A stretch of DNA of 7,579 nt from Pseudomonadota bacterium (GCA_021808035.1 JAKBCG010000116.1:1-7579), one strand, 5' to 3'; counted from the first letter of the stretch, positions 1 to 6,745 are shown. Notes: a model not told the origin generated them from the sequence alone. Translations and numbers: made by a program.

Positions 1-2
1 AG

Positions 3-155
3 GCGCGCACCGGCCGCTTCGCCGACGTCACGGTGACCGTGGCGGGCTGGCACGCCGATGAGTACCTGTTGCTCGTCGAGCGTGTGTTCTACGAGCATCT
101 GCTGGATTGGATCCGTGAAACCCTCGCGGATCTTCGACCGGAGGACGATCGATGA
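3..155 (+). CDS. C-terminal fragment of an unidentified protein (5' end outside window)
   Basis: An open frame enters from the left edge and encodes about 50 residues before a TGA at 153-155. It contains the stretch VTVAGWHADEYLLLVERVFY and then an amphipathic helix-like tail (HLLDWIRETLADL). I do not recognise the family. A Gly-Trp-His-Ala-Asp followed about 15 residues later by a terminal helix would be compatible with the catalytic-His end of an alpha/beta hydrolase, but this is only a guess from a short fragment. The stop codon overlaps the ATG of the following serine hydrolase by 4 bp (ATGA), so the two genes are very probably co-transcribed and translationally coupled. The in-frame coding character up to the overlap is the main reason to call it real. 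Confidence 0.7.
   Translation, partial: ARTGRFADVTVTVAGWHADEYLLLVERVFYEHLLDWIRETLADLRPEDDR
140..144 (+). promoter_or_regulatory. Shine-Dalgarno site of the serine hydrolase gene
   Basis: GGAGG lies 7 nt upstream of the ATG at 152, inside the end of the preceding gene. It is a near-perfect ribosome binding site with ideal spacing, and it supports the ATG at 152 over the in-frame ATG at 164. Confidence 0.8.
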
Positions 156-1468
156 CACCGCGCATGCACCGCTGGATGCTTTCCCTCGCGTTTCTGGCGG
201 CATCCGCCGCGTCCGCCAAGAGCGCACCGACACCGCTGCCGACCGCGAACCCGCGAAGCGTCGGCCTGTCGCCCACGCGGCTGCGGCGGCTCGACGAGTT
301 CTTCCGGATCCAGGCCGCGCAGCACCGGGCCGGCGGCTACGTGTGGATGGTGGCCCGCGACGGCAGGCTCGTCGACGAGGGCGCGAGCGGCTATCGCAAC
401 GTCGCCGCCCGCACGCCGATGACGCTCGATACCCGGTTCCGGATCGCGAGCATGTCGAAGCCGATCACGACGGTCGCCGTGTTGATGCTCTACGAGCGCG
501 GCGACTTTCACCTCGACGATCCGGTCTCGCGGTTCCTGCCGGAGTTTGCCAATCCCCGGGTGTTCGTCCGGATGGGACCCGACGGCAAGCCGGTGACCAT
601 GCCGGCCAGCGGGCCGATCACGATCCGCGATCTGCTGACCCAACAGAGCGGCCTGGGCTATGTGTTCGACGACACCACGCCGCTTGGGAAGGTGTACGAC
701 ACGTTGCATCTCGATCCGCACGCCTCGCTCGCCGAGGTGGTGCGCGAGATCGCGAAGATGCCGCTGTATTTCGAGCCCGGGCAGGGCTGGCGTTACAGCT
801 ATGCGGATGACGTGCTCGGACGCCTGGTCGAAGTGGTCTCGGGGATGCCGTTCGCACGGTTCCTGCACCAGGAGATCTTCACGCCGCTCGGCATGAAATC
901 GACCTCGTTCCACCTGACCCCGGCGCAGGCGCCGCTGCTCGCCACCGTGTATCGGCGCGAAGCCGACGGTTCGCTCGCGCCGAGTCCATCGCCATGGCTG
1001 ATGGATCCGACCGACCGGCGCACCTGGCCCTCCGGCGGCGGAGGTCTGATCTCCACCGCGGGTGACTACCTGCGGTTCGCGCAGATGCTCGCGAACGGCG
1101 GTTCGCTCGACGGCCACGAGATCCTCTCGCCGGTCACGGTCGGGTTGATGGCCCACAATCAGGTGCCGCCCGACGCGCTGTACCGGTACTTCGGCCCGGA
1201 CTCGCTCGGACTCGGCTACGGACTCGGCGTCGCGGTCGAACTCGATGCCGCGCACGCGCCGCAAGCGGACCTGAACGGCGACATCTCCTGGGGCGGCATC
1301 CTGGACACGCATTGGCTCGTGAGTCCCCGATCCGGGCTGGTCGCGGTACTGTTGACCCAACTCGACCCGTCCGGGGATACCGGCGCGCGCCGCACCACCG
1401 GGGATTTCCACGACCTGCTGTTCTCCGCGTTGCGACCGGTGGCGGATCCGCGCAGGCGCGCTCGTTAG
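152..1468 (+). CDS. Exported serine hydrolase, class C beta-lactamase/EstB-type esterase family
   Basis: The 438-residue product belongs to the beta-lactamase-fold serine hydrolases, which include class C beta-lactamases, DD-peptidases and EstB-type esterases. Residues 1-22 form a Sec signal peptide (basic start, hydrophobic LSLAFLAASAASA, likely cleavage after Ala22), so it should act in the periplasm or outside the cell. The nucleophile motif is S100-M-S-K103, followed by the usual helix (TTVAVLMLYERGDFHLDDPV) and the LLTQQSGLGY segment at 161-170. The second motif is W213-R-Y215-S-Y, with Tyr in place of the Asn of a classical Y-x-N, as in esterase-like members. The third motif region is WGGILDTHWLVSP (380-392), where T386-H387-W388 stands at the KTG/HxG position. 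Length and order of motifs are normal for the family. Non-canonical motifs two and three favour ester or amide hydrolysis over beta-lactam resistance; the substrate is unknown. The ATG overlaps the previous stop (ATGA) behind a strong GGAGG. Confidence 0.93.
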   Translation: MTPRMHRWMLSLAFLAASAASAKSAPTPLPTANPRSVGLSPTRLRRLDEFFRIQAAQHRAGGYVWMVARDGRLVDEGASGYRNVAARTPMTLDTRFRIASMSKPITTVAVLMLYERGDFHLDDPVSRFLPEFANPRVFVRMGPDGKPVTMPASGPITIRDLLTQQSGLGYVFDDTTPLGKVYDTLHLDPHASLAEVVREIAKMPLYFEPGQGWRYSYADDVLGRLVEVVSGMPFARFLHQEIFTPLGMKSTSFHLTPAQAPLLATVYRREADGSLAPSPSPWLMDPTDRRTWPSGGGGLISTAGDYLRFAQMLANGGSLDGHEILSPVTVGLMAHNQVPPDALYRYFGPDSLGLGYGLGVAVELDAAHAPQADLNGDISWGGILDTHWLVSPRSGLVAVLLTQLDPSGDTGARRTTGDFHDLLFSALRPVADPRRRAR

Positions 1469-1478
1469 CGGGGACTGC

Positions 1479-1511
1479 GCCCGCTGACGGGCACGTGGCT
1501 CGTCAGCGGGC
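1479..1511. terminator. Candidate bidirectional terminator hairpin between convergent genes
   Basis: An 11-bp perfect inverted repeat (GCCCGCTGACG at 1479-1489 and CGTCAGCGGGC at 1501-1511) extends inward with G-T, G-C and C-G pairs, giving about 14 pairs around an ACGTG loop (1493-1497). It sits 10 bp after the stop of the plus-strand hydrolase and overlaps the stop codon (1503-1505) of the minus-strand transporter, which is where two converging units would end. There is no T-tract on either side, so it may need Rho or act mainly as a 3'-end stabiliser. Confidence 0.55.
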
Positions 1512-2825
1512 CACGGGGCGCTGCGGTGCCGGCCCCGCGCGGCCGGAACCGCACGCCGCCTCCGCGTCGATCGCGAACCAGGCGACCGCGCTCGCGATCG
1601 CGCACGCGGTCCCGACGAGGAATGCGGCGTGCCAGTCACCGTGACCCGACAGGTACGCGACGATCGGAATCCCGATGATCCCGCCGAGGTTGCCGCCGGT
1701 GTTCATGAAGCCGCTGACCGCCATCGTGTCGCCGCGGCCGACCGACATCGCCGCGCCCCAGTACGCGCCCTCGTTGAGCTCGACGAGTCCGTAGCACAGC
1801 GCGAGCACCGCGACCGCGATCCAGGCGTTCGGCGAATCGACCGCGAGCAGCAGCAGGAGCCCCGCGGCGGGCAGCGACAGCAGGGGCACGAGGCGGTAAC
1901 CTCGACGCTCGCCGAACCGGCGGCAGGCAAGACCGGTGAGCAGTCCGCCGGCGCCGGCGCCGACCGCGGCCGCGAGCGGCGGGGCGCTCGCGAGCCAGCC
2001 ACCCTCCAGCACCGAGAAGTGGCGCTCCTGCACGAGGTACAGGAACACCCAGTTCGCGAGCAGGTAGAACGTGTAGTTCATGCACAGGTAGGAGACCGCG
2101 AGCAGCAGCACATTGCGATCCGCGAGCATGCGCAGCGTCCGACCCGCGCGCGGCGCCGCCGCCGGCGGAGCGGACGATCCGATTTCGGCGAGCTCCGCCG
2201 CCGTGACCGCCGGATGCTCGCGGGGCTCGCCGCGCCCGTACCAGGCCCATAGCGCGATCACCGCGAACGCGGGCAAGGTCGTCCACACGAGCGCGCGCTG
2301 CCAACCGAATCCGTCCATCAGCGTCGCGACCAGCGGCGGTGTCGCGGCCGCGCCGAGCTGCAGGCCCATCGTCTGCAAGCCCTGCACGAATGCCCAGCGG
2401 GACGAGGGGAACCACGCCTCGAACACGCCGGCGGACACCGGAAAGATCGCTCCCTGCGCGGCGCCGAGCAGCAGCTGCATCCCGAGCAGCGCGGCGAACA
2501 ATGCTCCGCCGGACAGCCACACCGGTCCGGCCGCGGTGCCGAGCATCGCGATGCACGCGAGCAGGGAGATGATCACGAACGTGCGGCGTGCGCCGACACG
2601 CTGCCCGAACAATCCTCCCGGCATCTGGAACACCGCATAGCCGACGACGAACGCCTGCTCGATCCAGCCGATCTGCAGCTGGCTCAGCGACAGGTCCGGC
2701 ATCATGCGGGCGGCCGCGACGGTGATGCTCTTCTGCTGCATGTACGCGAGCCAGCCGAACGCGAACAGGAACCCGAAGATCCGCCAGCGGATCCGCACCG
2801 CCGGCGGATCGCCCCGGCTGCTCAA
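1503..2825 (-). CDS. MFS transporter, anion:cation symporter (ACS)-like
   Basis: The 440-residue inner-membrane permease is of the major facilitator superfamily. It has about 12 hydrophobic segments in two halves, separated by a hydrophilic loop near residues 197-235. The first half has the features of the ACS family of organic-anion/proton symporters (hexuronate, glucarate, tartrate, phthalate carriers): S33-I-T-V-A-A-A near the end of helix 1, the GYAVFQMPGG segment (62-71), a motif A-like GQRVGARR (74-81) and GWQRAL (174-179). The loop contains EHPAVTAAELAEIG, which matches the ACS pattern. Asp of motif A is Gln75 here, so it is not a strict match. I start it at TTG 2825: this overlaps the previous stop as TTGA, has GAGGAA 6 nt upstream, and puts the protein start just before helix 1. 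An in-frame ATG at 2966 would add 47 arginine-rich residues lying wholly inside the upstream gene. It is last in a three-gene operon, so its cargo is probably a substrate or product of that operon. The specificity cannot be read from the sequence. Confidence 0.92.
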   Translation of the reverse strand: MSSRGDPPAVRIRWRIFGFLFAFGWLAYMQQKSITVAAARMMPDLSLSQLQIGWIEQAFVVGYAVFQMPGGLFGQRVGARRTFVIISLLACIAMLGTAAGPVWLSGGALFAALLGMQLLLGAAQGAIFPVSAGVFEAWFPSSRWAFVQGLQTMGLQLGAAATPPLVATLMDGFGWQRALVWTTLPAFAVIALWAWYGRGEPREHPAVTAAELAEIGSSAPPAAAPRAGRTLRMLADRNVLLLAVSYLCMNYTFYLLANWVFLYLVQERHFSVLEGGWLASAPPLAAAVGAGAGGLLTGLACRRFGERRGYRLVPLLSLPAAGLLLLLAVDSPNAWIAVAVLALCYGLVELNEGAYWGAAMSVGRGDTMAVSGFMNTGGNLGGIIGIPIVAYLSGHGDWHAAFLVGTACAIASAVAWFAIDAEAACGSGRAGPAPQRPVAR

Positions 2826-4603
2826 TGCGACTTCCTCGCGGCGGCTCCGTAGAAACGTTCGATCGGGTGCGAGCGGATGAACGCGGCCGCGACGGTCGCG
2901 ACCGGTCGCGACAGCGTGATCGCGGCATCGGGCTTGAACGGCACGACCCGCCGGAACGCGGTCCACACCGCGGTCGGCGCCGGCCCGAACGCGCGGTGTC
3001 CGTTCTGGAGCTTGCGAAGGTCGAGCCAGTAGGTTCCCGTCAGCAGGTCCTCGCCGAGCAGATCGAAGCTGTCGTCGACCGCGCGCCGCGCCCGCTCGAT
3101 CTTCACGCGGGTCTCGCCTTGCAGGTCGTGAACCCCCTTGTCGAGCGCGTCGCCGGCCGGCGGCACCGGGCCGGTCTGGGCGATCACGTCCTGCAGCAGA
3201 TCCGCGACCGCGTCGCCGCTCGCCCGCGCGAGGCCGTAGCTGTCCGCGCGTCCCGGCACATCCGGCATCGGCGGGATCACCGTGAAGCGGGTGCTGGTGA
3301 AGCGCAGGATGCGCTGCGCGATCGACTCATCCAGGTTCGCAAGCGCGATCGTGAACGCCTCGACGTCGTTCGCGAGCGGGTAGGGATCGGCGTTCGCGCT
3401 GGGCAGCACATAACCATGCTCGCCGTGGCTCAGGGGGCCGCCGCCGACGTAGTACTGGCGCAATTGGGGCGTCTCGAGTTCCCAGGAATCCCCGGGCGAC
3501 GCGCCGACGCGCACGGTCAAGCCGAGGTCCGAGGAGTTCATCGCGACCAGCAGGTCGTCGCGCAGCTGCGTCCACGACTGCCAGGCCGCGCCCTGTCGCA
3601 CGTTCGCCGCGCGCAGGCTGAAAGGATCCGGCGCGGTGCGCTGCCCGTCGAGCGCGAACAGGTAGCTGCCCCGGAGCATGTCGAGCACCCGCGCGGCGTC
3701 CCAGTTCAGCCACGGGAACGGCCGGCTTTGCTGCGCCGGCAACGCGAGCGGCGCGACATCGGCGTTCATCCCGTCGAGGTCGATCGCGTCGGTGAGATCC
3801 GCCCAGGAGAGCGCGTCGCGGGCATCGTAGGTCATCAGCGCCGCGAGGCCGGTGAAATACGCGTTGCTGCCCGCGAGCACGCGATCGTCGGCGCCGAACG
3901 GCGCGAGCGGTCGCAGACCCGCACGCCGCAACGCCTCGGCGGCCGGCATTCGTTCGCCGTGATAATAGGCGTCGCCGGCGCCGACCAGCGTCGCCGCGAC
4001 GTTCATGAACTGGCTCCGGTCTCCTTCGCCGACCGTGCCCCGCGAGCGCACGACCGGGGTGACCCGGTCGTTCAGCAGGTCGATCAGCTGCTGGACCAGT
4101 GCGGGACTCGCCGCCTCCGCGGTCATCGTGTTCACCCGCACGACGAGCATCGCACGCACGATCGACTCGTCCTCGATCGGACGTCCCTCGCCGACGAAGG
4201 CGCCGCGTTGGAACAACGCGAGCTCGCGCGCCGCGATGCGCTTCTGATTGTCGGGCGCGGTCGGATCACCGGCGAACCAACGGATCCCGCGGTCGGCCCC
4301 CGCGCCGCGATTGAATCCGTCGACCGGCACGCCCTCGCGCGCCGCTTCGAGCAGCAGGCCGTACGCGTCGGCGGACCGTTGCCGCGCCTGGGGGCTCAGC
4401 GCGACCCGCGCGCCGTCGCGGGCGACGTCGACGACCTCGCCGATCGTCAGACGATGGCCGTCCAGCACGACGGTCCGATCGGCCATCGTCGGCGTGATCG
4501 CCCGAAACCCGTCGGCCCGCGCCGATCCGCCGAAGAGCGCGGTCGCCGCGATCGACAACCCGATCGCCGCACCGAGCAGCACCGATCGATCTTGGTGTCT
4601 CAC
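2822..4603 (-). CDS. Exported ammonia-lyase-superfamily (HAL/PAL-like) protein with no MIO motif
   Basis: The 593-residue product has a Sec signal peptide (MRHQDR, then a hydrophobic run at about 8-23, likely cleavage SARA30|DG) and a body that follows histidine/phenylalanine ammonia-lyases. Landmarks in order: D95-G-F-N-R-G-A-G in place of Y-G-V-N-T-G-F-G; NQKRIAARELALFQRGAFVG (119-138) in place of the LQxNL...SHxxG helix; a typical VRAMLVVRVN (149-158); R188-G-T-V-G-E-G-D195; YYHGERMPAAEALRRAGLRP (213-232), very close to ammonia-lyases; AGSNAYFTGLAAL (244-256); MLRGS (309-313); and F328-S-L-R331. Genuine lyases form the MIO cofactor from Ala-Ser-Gly in GSVGASGD. Here that reads GTVGEGD, one residue shorter with the serine gone. 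The catalytic Tyr of the YGxNTGFG loop is Asp95. Ammonia-lyases are normally cytoplasmic and about 500-570 aa. It probably does not use the standard MIO chemistry; a binding or altered catalytic role in the periplasm is inferred. The GTG start is set by a GTGA overlap with the sulfotransferase stop and an AAGGAG upstream. Confidence 0.88.
   Translation of the reverse strand: MRHQDRSVLLGAAIGLSIAATALFGGSARADGFRAITPTMADRTVVLDGHRLTIGEVVDVARDGARVALSPQARQRSADAYGLLLEAAREGVPVDGFNRGAGADRGIRWFAGDPTAPDNQKRIAARELALFQRGAFVGEGRPIEDESIVRAMLVVRVNTMTAEAASPALVQQLIDLLNDRVTPVVRSRGTVGEGDRSQFMNVAATLVGAGDAYYHGERMPAAEALRRAGLRPLAPFGADDRVLAGSNAYFTGLAALMTYDARDALSWADLTDAIDLDGMNADVAPLALPAQQSRPFPWLNWDAARVLDMLRGSYLFALDGQRTAPDPFSLRAANVRQGAAWQSWTQLRDDLLVAMNSSDLGLTVRVGASPGDSWELETPQLRQYYVGGGPLSHGEHGYVLPSANADPYPLANDVEAFTIALANLDESIAQRILRFTSTRFTVIPPMPDVPGRADSYGLARASGDAVADLLQDVIAQTGPVPPAGDALDKGVHDLQGETRVKIERARRAVDDSFDLLGEDLLTGTYWLDLRKLQNGHRAFGPAPTAVWTAFRRVVPFKPDAAITLSRPVATVAAAFIRSHPIERFYGAAARKSH
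2832..2837 (-). promoter_or_regulatory. Shine-Dalgarno site that decides the TTG start of the MFS gene
   Basis: GAGGAA on the minus strand lies 6 nt upstream of TTG at 2825-2823, inside the last codons of the lyase-like gene. Together with the TTGA overlap it argues for re-initiation by the same ribosomes at this non-ATG start. Confidence 0.7.
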
Positions 4604-6630
4604 CTTGGAATCTCTCCTTGTCTCGTGCGCGCCGGCGCCAGGTCGCCGAGGGCGGTCGCGAGCGGACCGAGCCACGGCTCGTAATGCCGCCACTGGTCGA
4701 TGCCGTCGCGGTTGATCGGGCGGCGGACCTGTTCGGAACTCGCGGTGCGCACGCTGCGCTCCTGACGGTGGAACTCCAGGCACGCGGGTTCGAATTGCAG
4801 TCCGCAGAACGCGAGCAGGCGGCGCACCTCGCCCTCGAGATCCTCGACCAGCGCCTCGTGGCGCACCCGCAGGATCCGGCCCGGCAGCACCGCGTCCCAA
4901 TGGTCCATCAGCTCGACGTAGAGGCGATAGTACCTGGCGATGTCCTCGAGACCGTAGGTGAACTCCTGACCCGCGGCGAACAGCTGCTTGAAGTTGCTGA
5001 AGCAGCAGGCCATCGGGTCGCGCCGCGCGTCGATGATCTTTGCGTTCGGCAGGATCAGCGATATCAGTCCGAGGTGCCGGAAGTTGTTCGGCATCTTGTC
5101 GATGAAGAACGGTGCGCCGGTGCGGTAGACCCCGGTCTCGGCCAGGTATCGCGCGCCGAGGGAGCGCCAGTCCTCGGGCGCGATTTCGCGCAGCACCGCG
5201 GGATAACGCGGCGGTCCGTCCTTGGTCTCGCGCCCCGCGAGCCGTTGCACGAGCTGCGGGATCTCGGCCAGCTCGGCGGTGCCTTCGACCCGCGAGTGCG
5301 ACGCGAGGATCTGCTCGATCAGGGTCGAGCCCGCACGCGGCAGACCGACGACGAAGATCGGCGCCGGATCCGGATCACCCAAACCGGCGCGCTCGCGCAG
5401 GAACGACGCGCTGCAGACCTCGAACTGCTGGCGCAGGGTCCGTTCGAGCGCATCCGCGGAATACCGGCACTCGCGCTTCTTGAGCGCATTGCCGCGCTCG
5501 TAGAACCGGAACGACTCCTCGTACTCGGCACGATCCTCGAGGGCCTTGCCGAGCGCGAAACACAGGTGATAGCGGTCGACGGGACCGGTCGACCCGGCGG
5601 CTTCGTGCCGGCGCATCTCGCCGATCTCCCGGTCCTCGAACCGGTAGGTCTTCAGGTTCGCGAGGCTCCAGTACGCGTCGCCGAACGCCGGCCGGGACTC
5701 GGCTGCGAGTCGATAGGCGCGGATCGCCTCGGCCTGGCGTCCGAGCGTCTTCTCGGCGTGGCCGATCGACAGGTACAGATCCGCTTGCTGCGGCGAATCG
5801 TCGAGCAGCGCGCGGTAGGTGGCGACCGCCTCCTGCTGCCGCCCGAGGCCGACACAGGCGTTCGCGTGCACGATCCGGAACGCCCGATTCGCCGGATCGA
5901 TCGCGAGCAGCTTCTCGGCCTCGGCGAGCGCCAGCGCGTGCTTGTGCCGTTGCGCGAGCACCGAGGCGTATTCATAGCGGACCACGACGTTGTCCGGCTC
6001 GAACGTGAGCGCGCTCTCCAGCAGGAACTCCGCATCGTCGAGCACTTCGAGCTTCACGCCGATCTGCGCGAGCAGACGCATCGCATCCACGTGCGTGACG
6101 TGGGTCTGCAGAAAGCGTCGCAGCACGCGCTCGGCCGCCTGAAGATCGCCCTCGGCGATCATCCCCGAGGCCGCGACGAGCGCCGACGGCAGGCGCGCGA
6201 GGCGCGCGACCTCGGCCTCGGCGGCGCGCGCGTCCGCCTCGTGGCCGGCCGCGCGCGAGAGCTCGGCAACGGCGCGCCAGCTCGCCACGAGGGAAGCGTT
6301 TGCGGCCACCGCGCGGCCGTATGCCGCGAGCGCGGCGGTCGGTTCGCCGAGCAGGCGGTGACAATGACCGCGCTCCTGGTACAGGCGGCCGAAATCCGGG
6401 TGTCGTTCCTCGAGCGTCACGAGCGTGCGTAGCGCGTCGGCGACGCGGCCGCAGTACCGCTCGGCCACCGCGACCAGATAGAGCGCGTCGCGATGATCCG
6501 GGGCGTCCGCCAGCAGCGCTCGAGCGGCCTCGAGCGCGGCCCCGAACTCGCGCCGTTCGAGGCGCTCGCGGATGCGCCGCGATTCGGCCTCGACGCGGTT
6601 TTCGAGGAGGTCTGACTGCGTTCCGGCCAT
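4600..6630 (-). CDS. TPR-repeat sulfotransferase
   Basis: The 676-residue protein has an N-terminal array of about eight tetratricopeptide repeats (roughly residues 15-385; clear ones at 83-116, 216-249 and 284-317) and a C-terminal PAPS-dependent sulfotransferase domain (about 420-665). The 5'-phosphosulfate loop is FVVGLPRAGSTLIEQIL (426-442). D511-K512-M-P-N-N follows, then the 3'-phosphate-binding region with R536-R537-D-P and S545. The VRHEALVEDLEGE segment (589-601), VRTASSEQVRRPI (627-639) and a Trp-Arg-x-Tyr near 647-650 are typical of the tyrosylprotein-sulfotransferase-like bacterial group (Sulfotransfer_3 type). There is no signal peptide or membrane segment, so it should be cytoplasmic, transferring sulfate from PAPS to a hydroxyl on an unknown acceptor. 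The TPRs may bind a protein or peptide partner. It is first gene of the trio; its TGA overlaps the next GTG. The start ATG lacks a good Shine-Dalgarno (only GCGAG directly before it) and lies 26 bp past a terminator T-tract. Confidence 0.94.
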   Translation of the reverse strand: MAGTQSDLLENRVEAESRRIRERLERREFGAALEAARALLADAPDHRDALYLVAVAERYCGRVADALRTLVTLEERHPDFGRLYQERGHCHRLLGEPTAALAAYGRAVAANASLVASWRAVAELSRAAGHEADARAAEAEVARLARLPSALVAASGMIAEGDLQAAERVLRRFLQTHVTHVDAMRLLAQIGVKLEVLDDAEFLLESALTFEPDNVVVRYEYASVLAQRHKHALALAEAEKLLAIDPANRAFRIVHANACVGLGRQQEAVATYRALLDDSPQQADLYLSIGHAEKTLGRQAEAIRAYRLAAESRPAFGDAYWSLANLKTYRFEDREIGEMRRHEAAGSTGPVDRYHLCFALGKALEDRAEYEESFRFYERGNALKKRECRYSADALERTLRQQFEVCSASFLRERAGLGDPDPAPIFVVGLPRAGSTLIEQILASHSRVEGTAELAEIPQLVQRLAGRETKDGPPRYPAVLREIAPEDWRSLGARYLAETGVYRTGAPFFIDKMPNNFRHLGLISLILPNAKIIDARRDPMACCFSNFKQLFAAGQEFTYGLEDIARYYRLYVELMDHWDAVLPGRILRVRHEALVEDLEGEVRRLLAFCGLQFEPACLEFHRQERSVRTASSEQVRRPINRDGIDQWRHYEPWLGPLATALGDLAPARTRQGEIPR
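4614..4619 (-). promoter_or_regulatory. Shine-Dalgarno site of the lyase-like gene
   Basis: AAGGAG on the minus strand lies 10 nt upstream of the GTG at 4603, inside the sulfotransferase gene. The spacing is slightly long but usable. It supports GTG 4603 over the much longer in-frame ATG at 4900, which would bury the signal peptide about 100 residues into the protein. Confidence 0.65.
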
Positions 6631-6656
6631 CTCGCTATTTTCTGGTGCGCGCGAAG

Positions 6657-6686
6657 AAAAAAAAGGGCGGGCGAAAGGCCCCGCCC
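6657..6686 (-). terminator. Intrinsic terminator after the TonB-dependent receptor gene
   Basis: On the minus strand a 7-bp all-GC stem (GGGCGGG at 6686-6680 and CCCGCCC at 6671-6665) with an 8-nt loop is followed directly by eight T residues (6664-6657). This is the classical Rho-independent form, oriented to end transcripts from the receptor gene. It lies close to the start codon of the following sulfotransferase gene. Confidence 0.8.
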
Positions 6687-6696
6687 CCTGCGAGCG

Positions 6697-6702
6697 ATTC
6701 TA
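6697..6702 (-). promoter_or_regulatory. Possible -10 box (TAGAAT) for the sulfotransferase operon
   Basis: TAGAAT on the minus strand matches the -10 consensus at 5 of 6 positions and is the only such hexamer I see in this otherwise extremely GC-rich gap. A TTCGCC 16 nt upstream would be a poor -35 box. A start from here would begin near 6690 and transcribe straight into the terminator hairpin before reaching the sulfotransferase gene. I list it as weak. Confidence 0.25.
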
Positions 6703-6710
6703 CCGGATTC

Positions 6711-6736
6711 GCGCGGGCGGCGAACGCCGCCCGCGC
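6711..6736. repeat. Strong GC hairpin directly after the receptor gene
   Basis: An 11-bp perfect inverted repeat (GCGCGGGCGGC at 6711-6721 and GCCGCCCGCGC at 6726-6736) encloses a 4-nt loop (GTTC when read on the minus strand). It starts 10 bp after the receptor stop codon and has no T-tract. It could be a 3'-end stabilising structure or a pause hairpin upstream of the intrinsic terminator at 6657-6686. Confidence 0.6.
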
Positions 6737-6745
6737 GCCGCGCCG

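Noticed and set aside
89..1639. 516-codon minus-strand frame antisense to the serine hydrolase
   Set aside because: The composition is typical of an antisense shadow, it has no motifs, and it would overlap the end of the transporter gene. The plus-strand frame has a signal peptide and catalytic motifs.
2826..2966. Upstream ATG start giving a 487-residue transporter
   Set aside because: The extra 47 residues are arginine-rich, unlike any transporter N-terminus, and lie entirely within the lyase-like gene. TTG 2825 has a better ribosome site and the stop/start overlap.
2825..4684. Long plus-strand open frame (over 600 codons) antisense to the lyase-like gene
   Set aside because: Its product is arginine-, alanine- and histidine-rich with no recognisable motif. 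It is the mirror of a well-supported gene in GC-rich DNA, where stop codons are rare in the antisense frame.
4604..4900. Upstream ATG start giving a 692-residue lyase-like protein
   Set aside because: The added stretch is Pro/Arg/Gly-rich, overlaps the sulfotransferase coding sequence and would bury an obvious signal peptide.
4618..6432. Long plus-strand open frame antisense to the sulfotransferase gene
   Set aside because: It shows low-complexity Arg/Ala/Glu composition and no domain, whereas the minus strand has clear TPR and PAPS-binding motifs.
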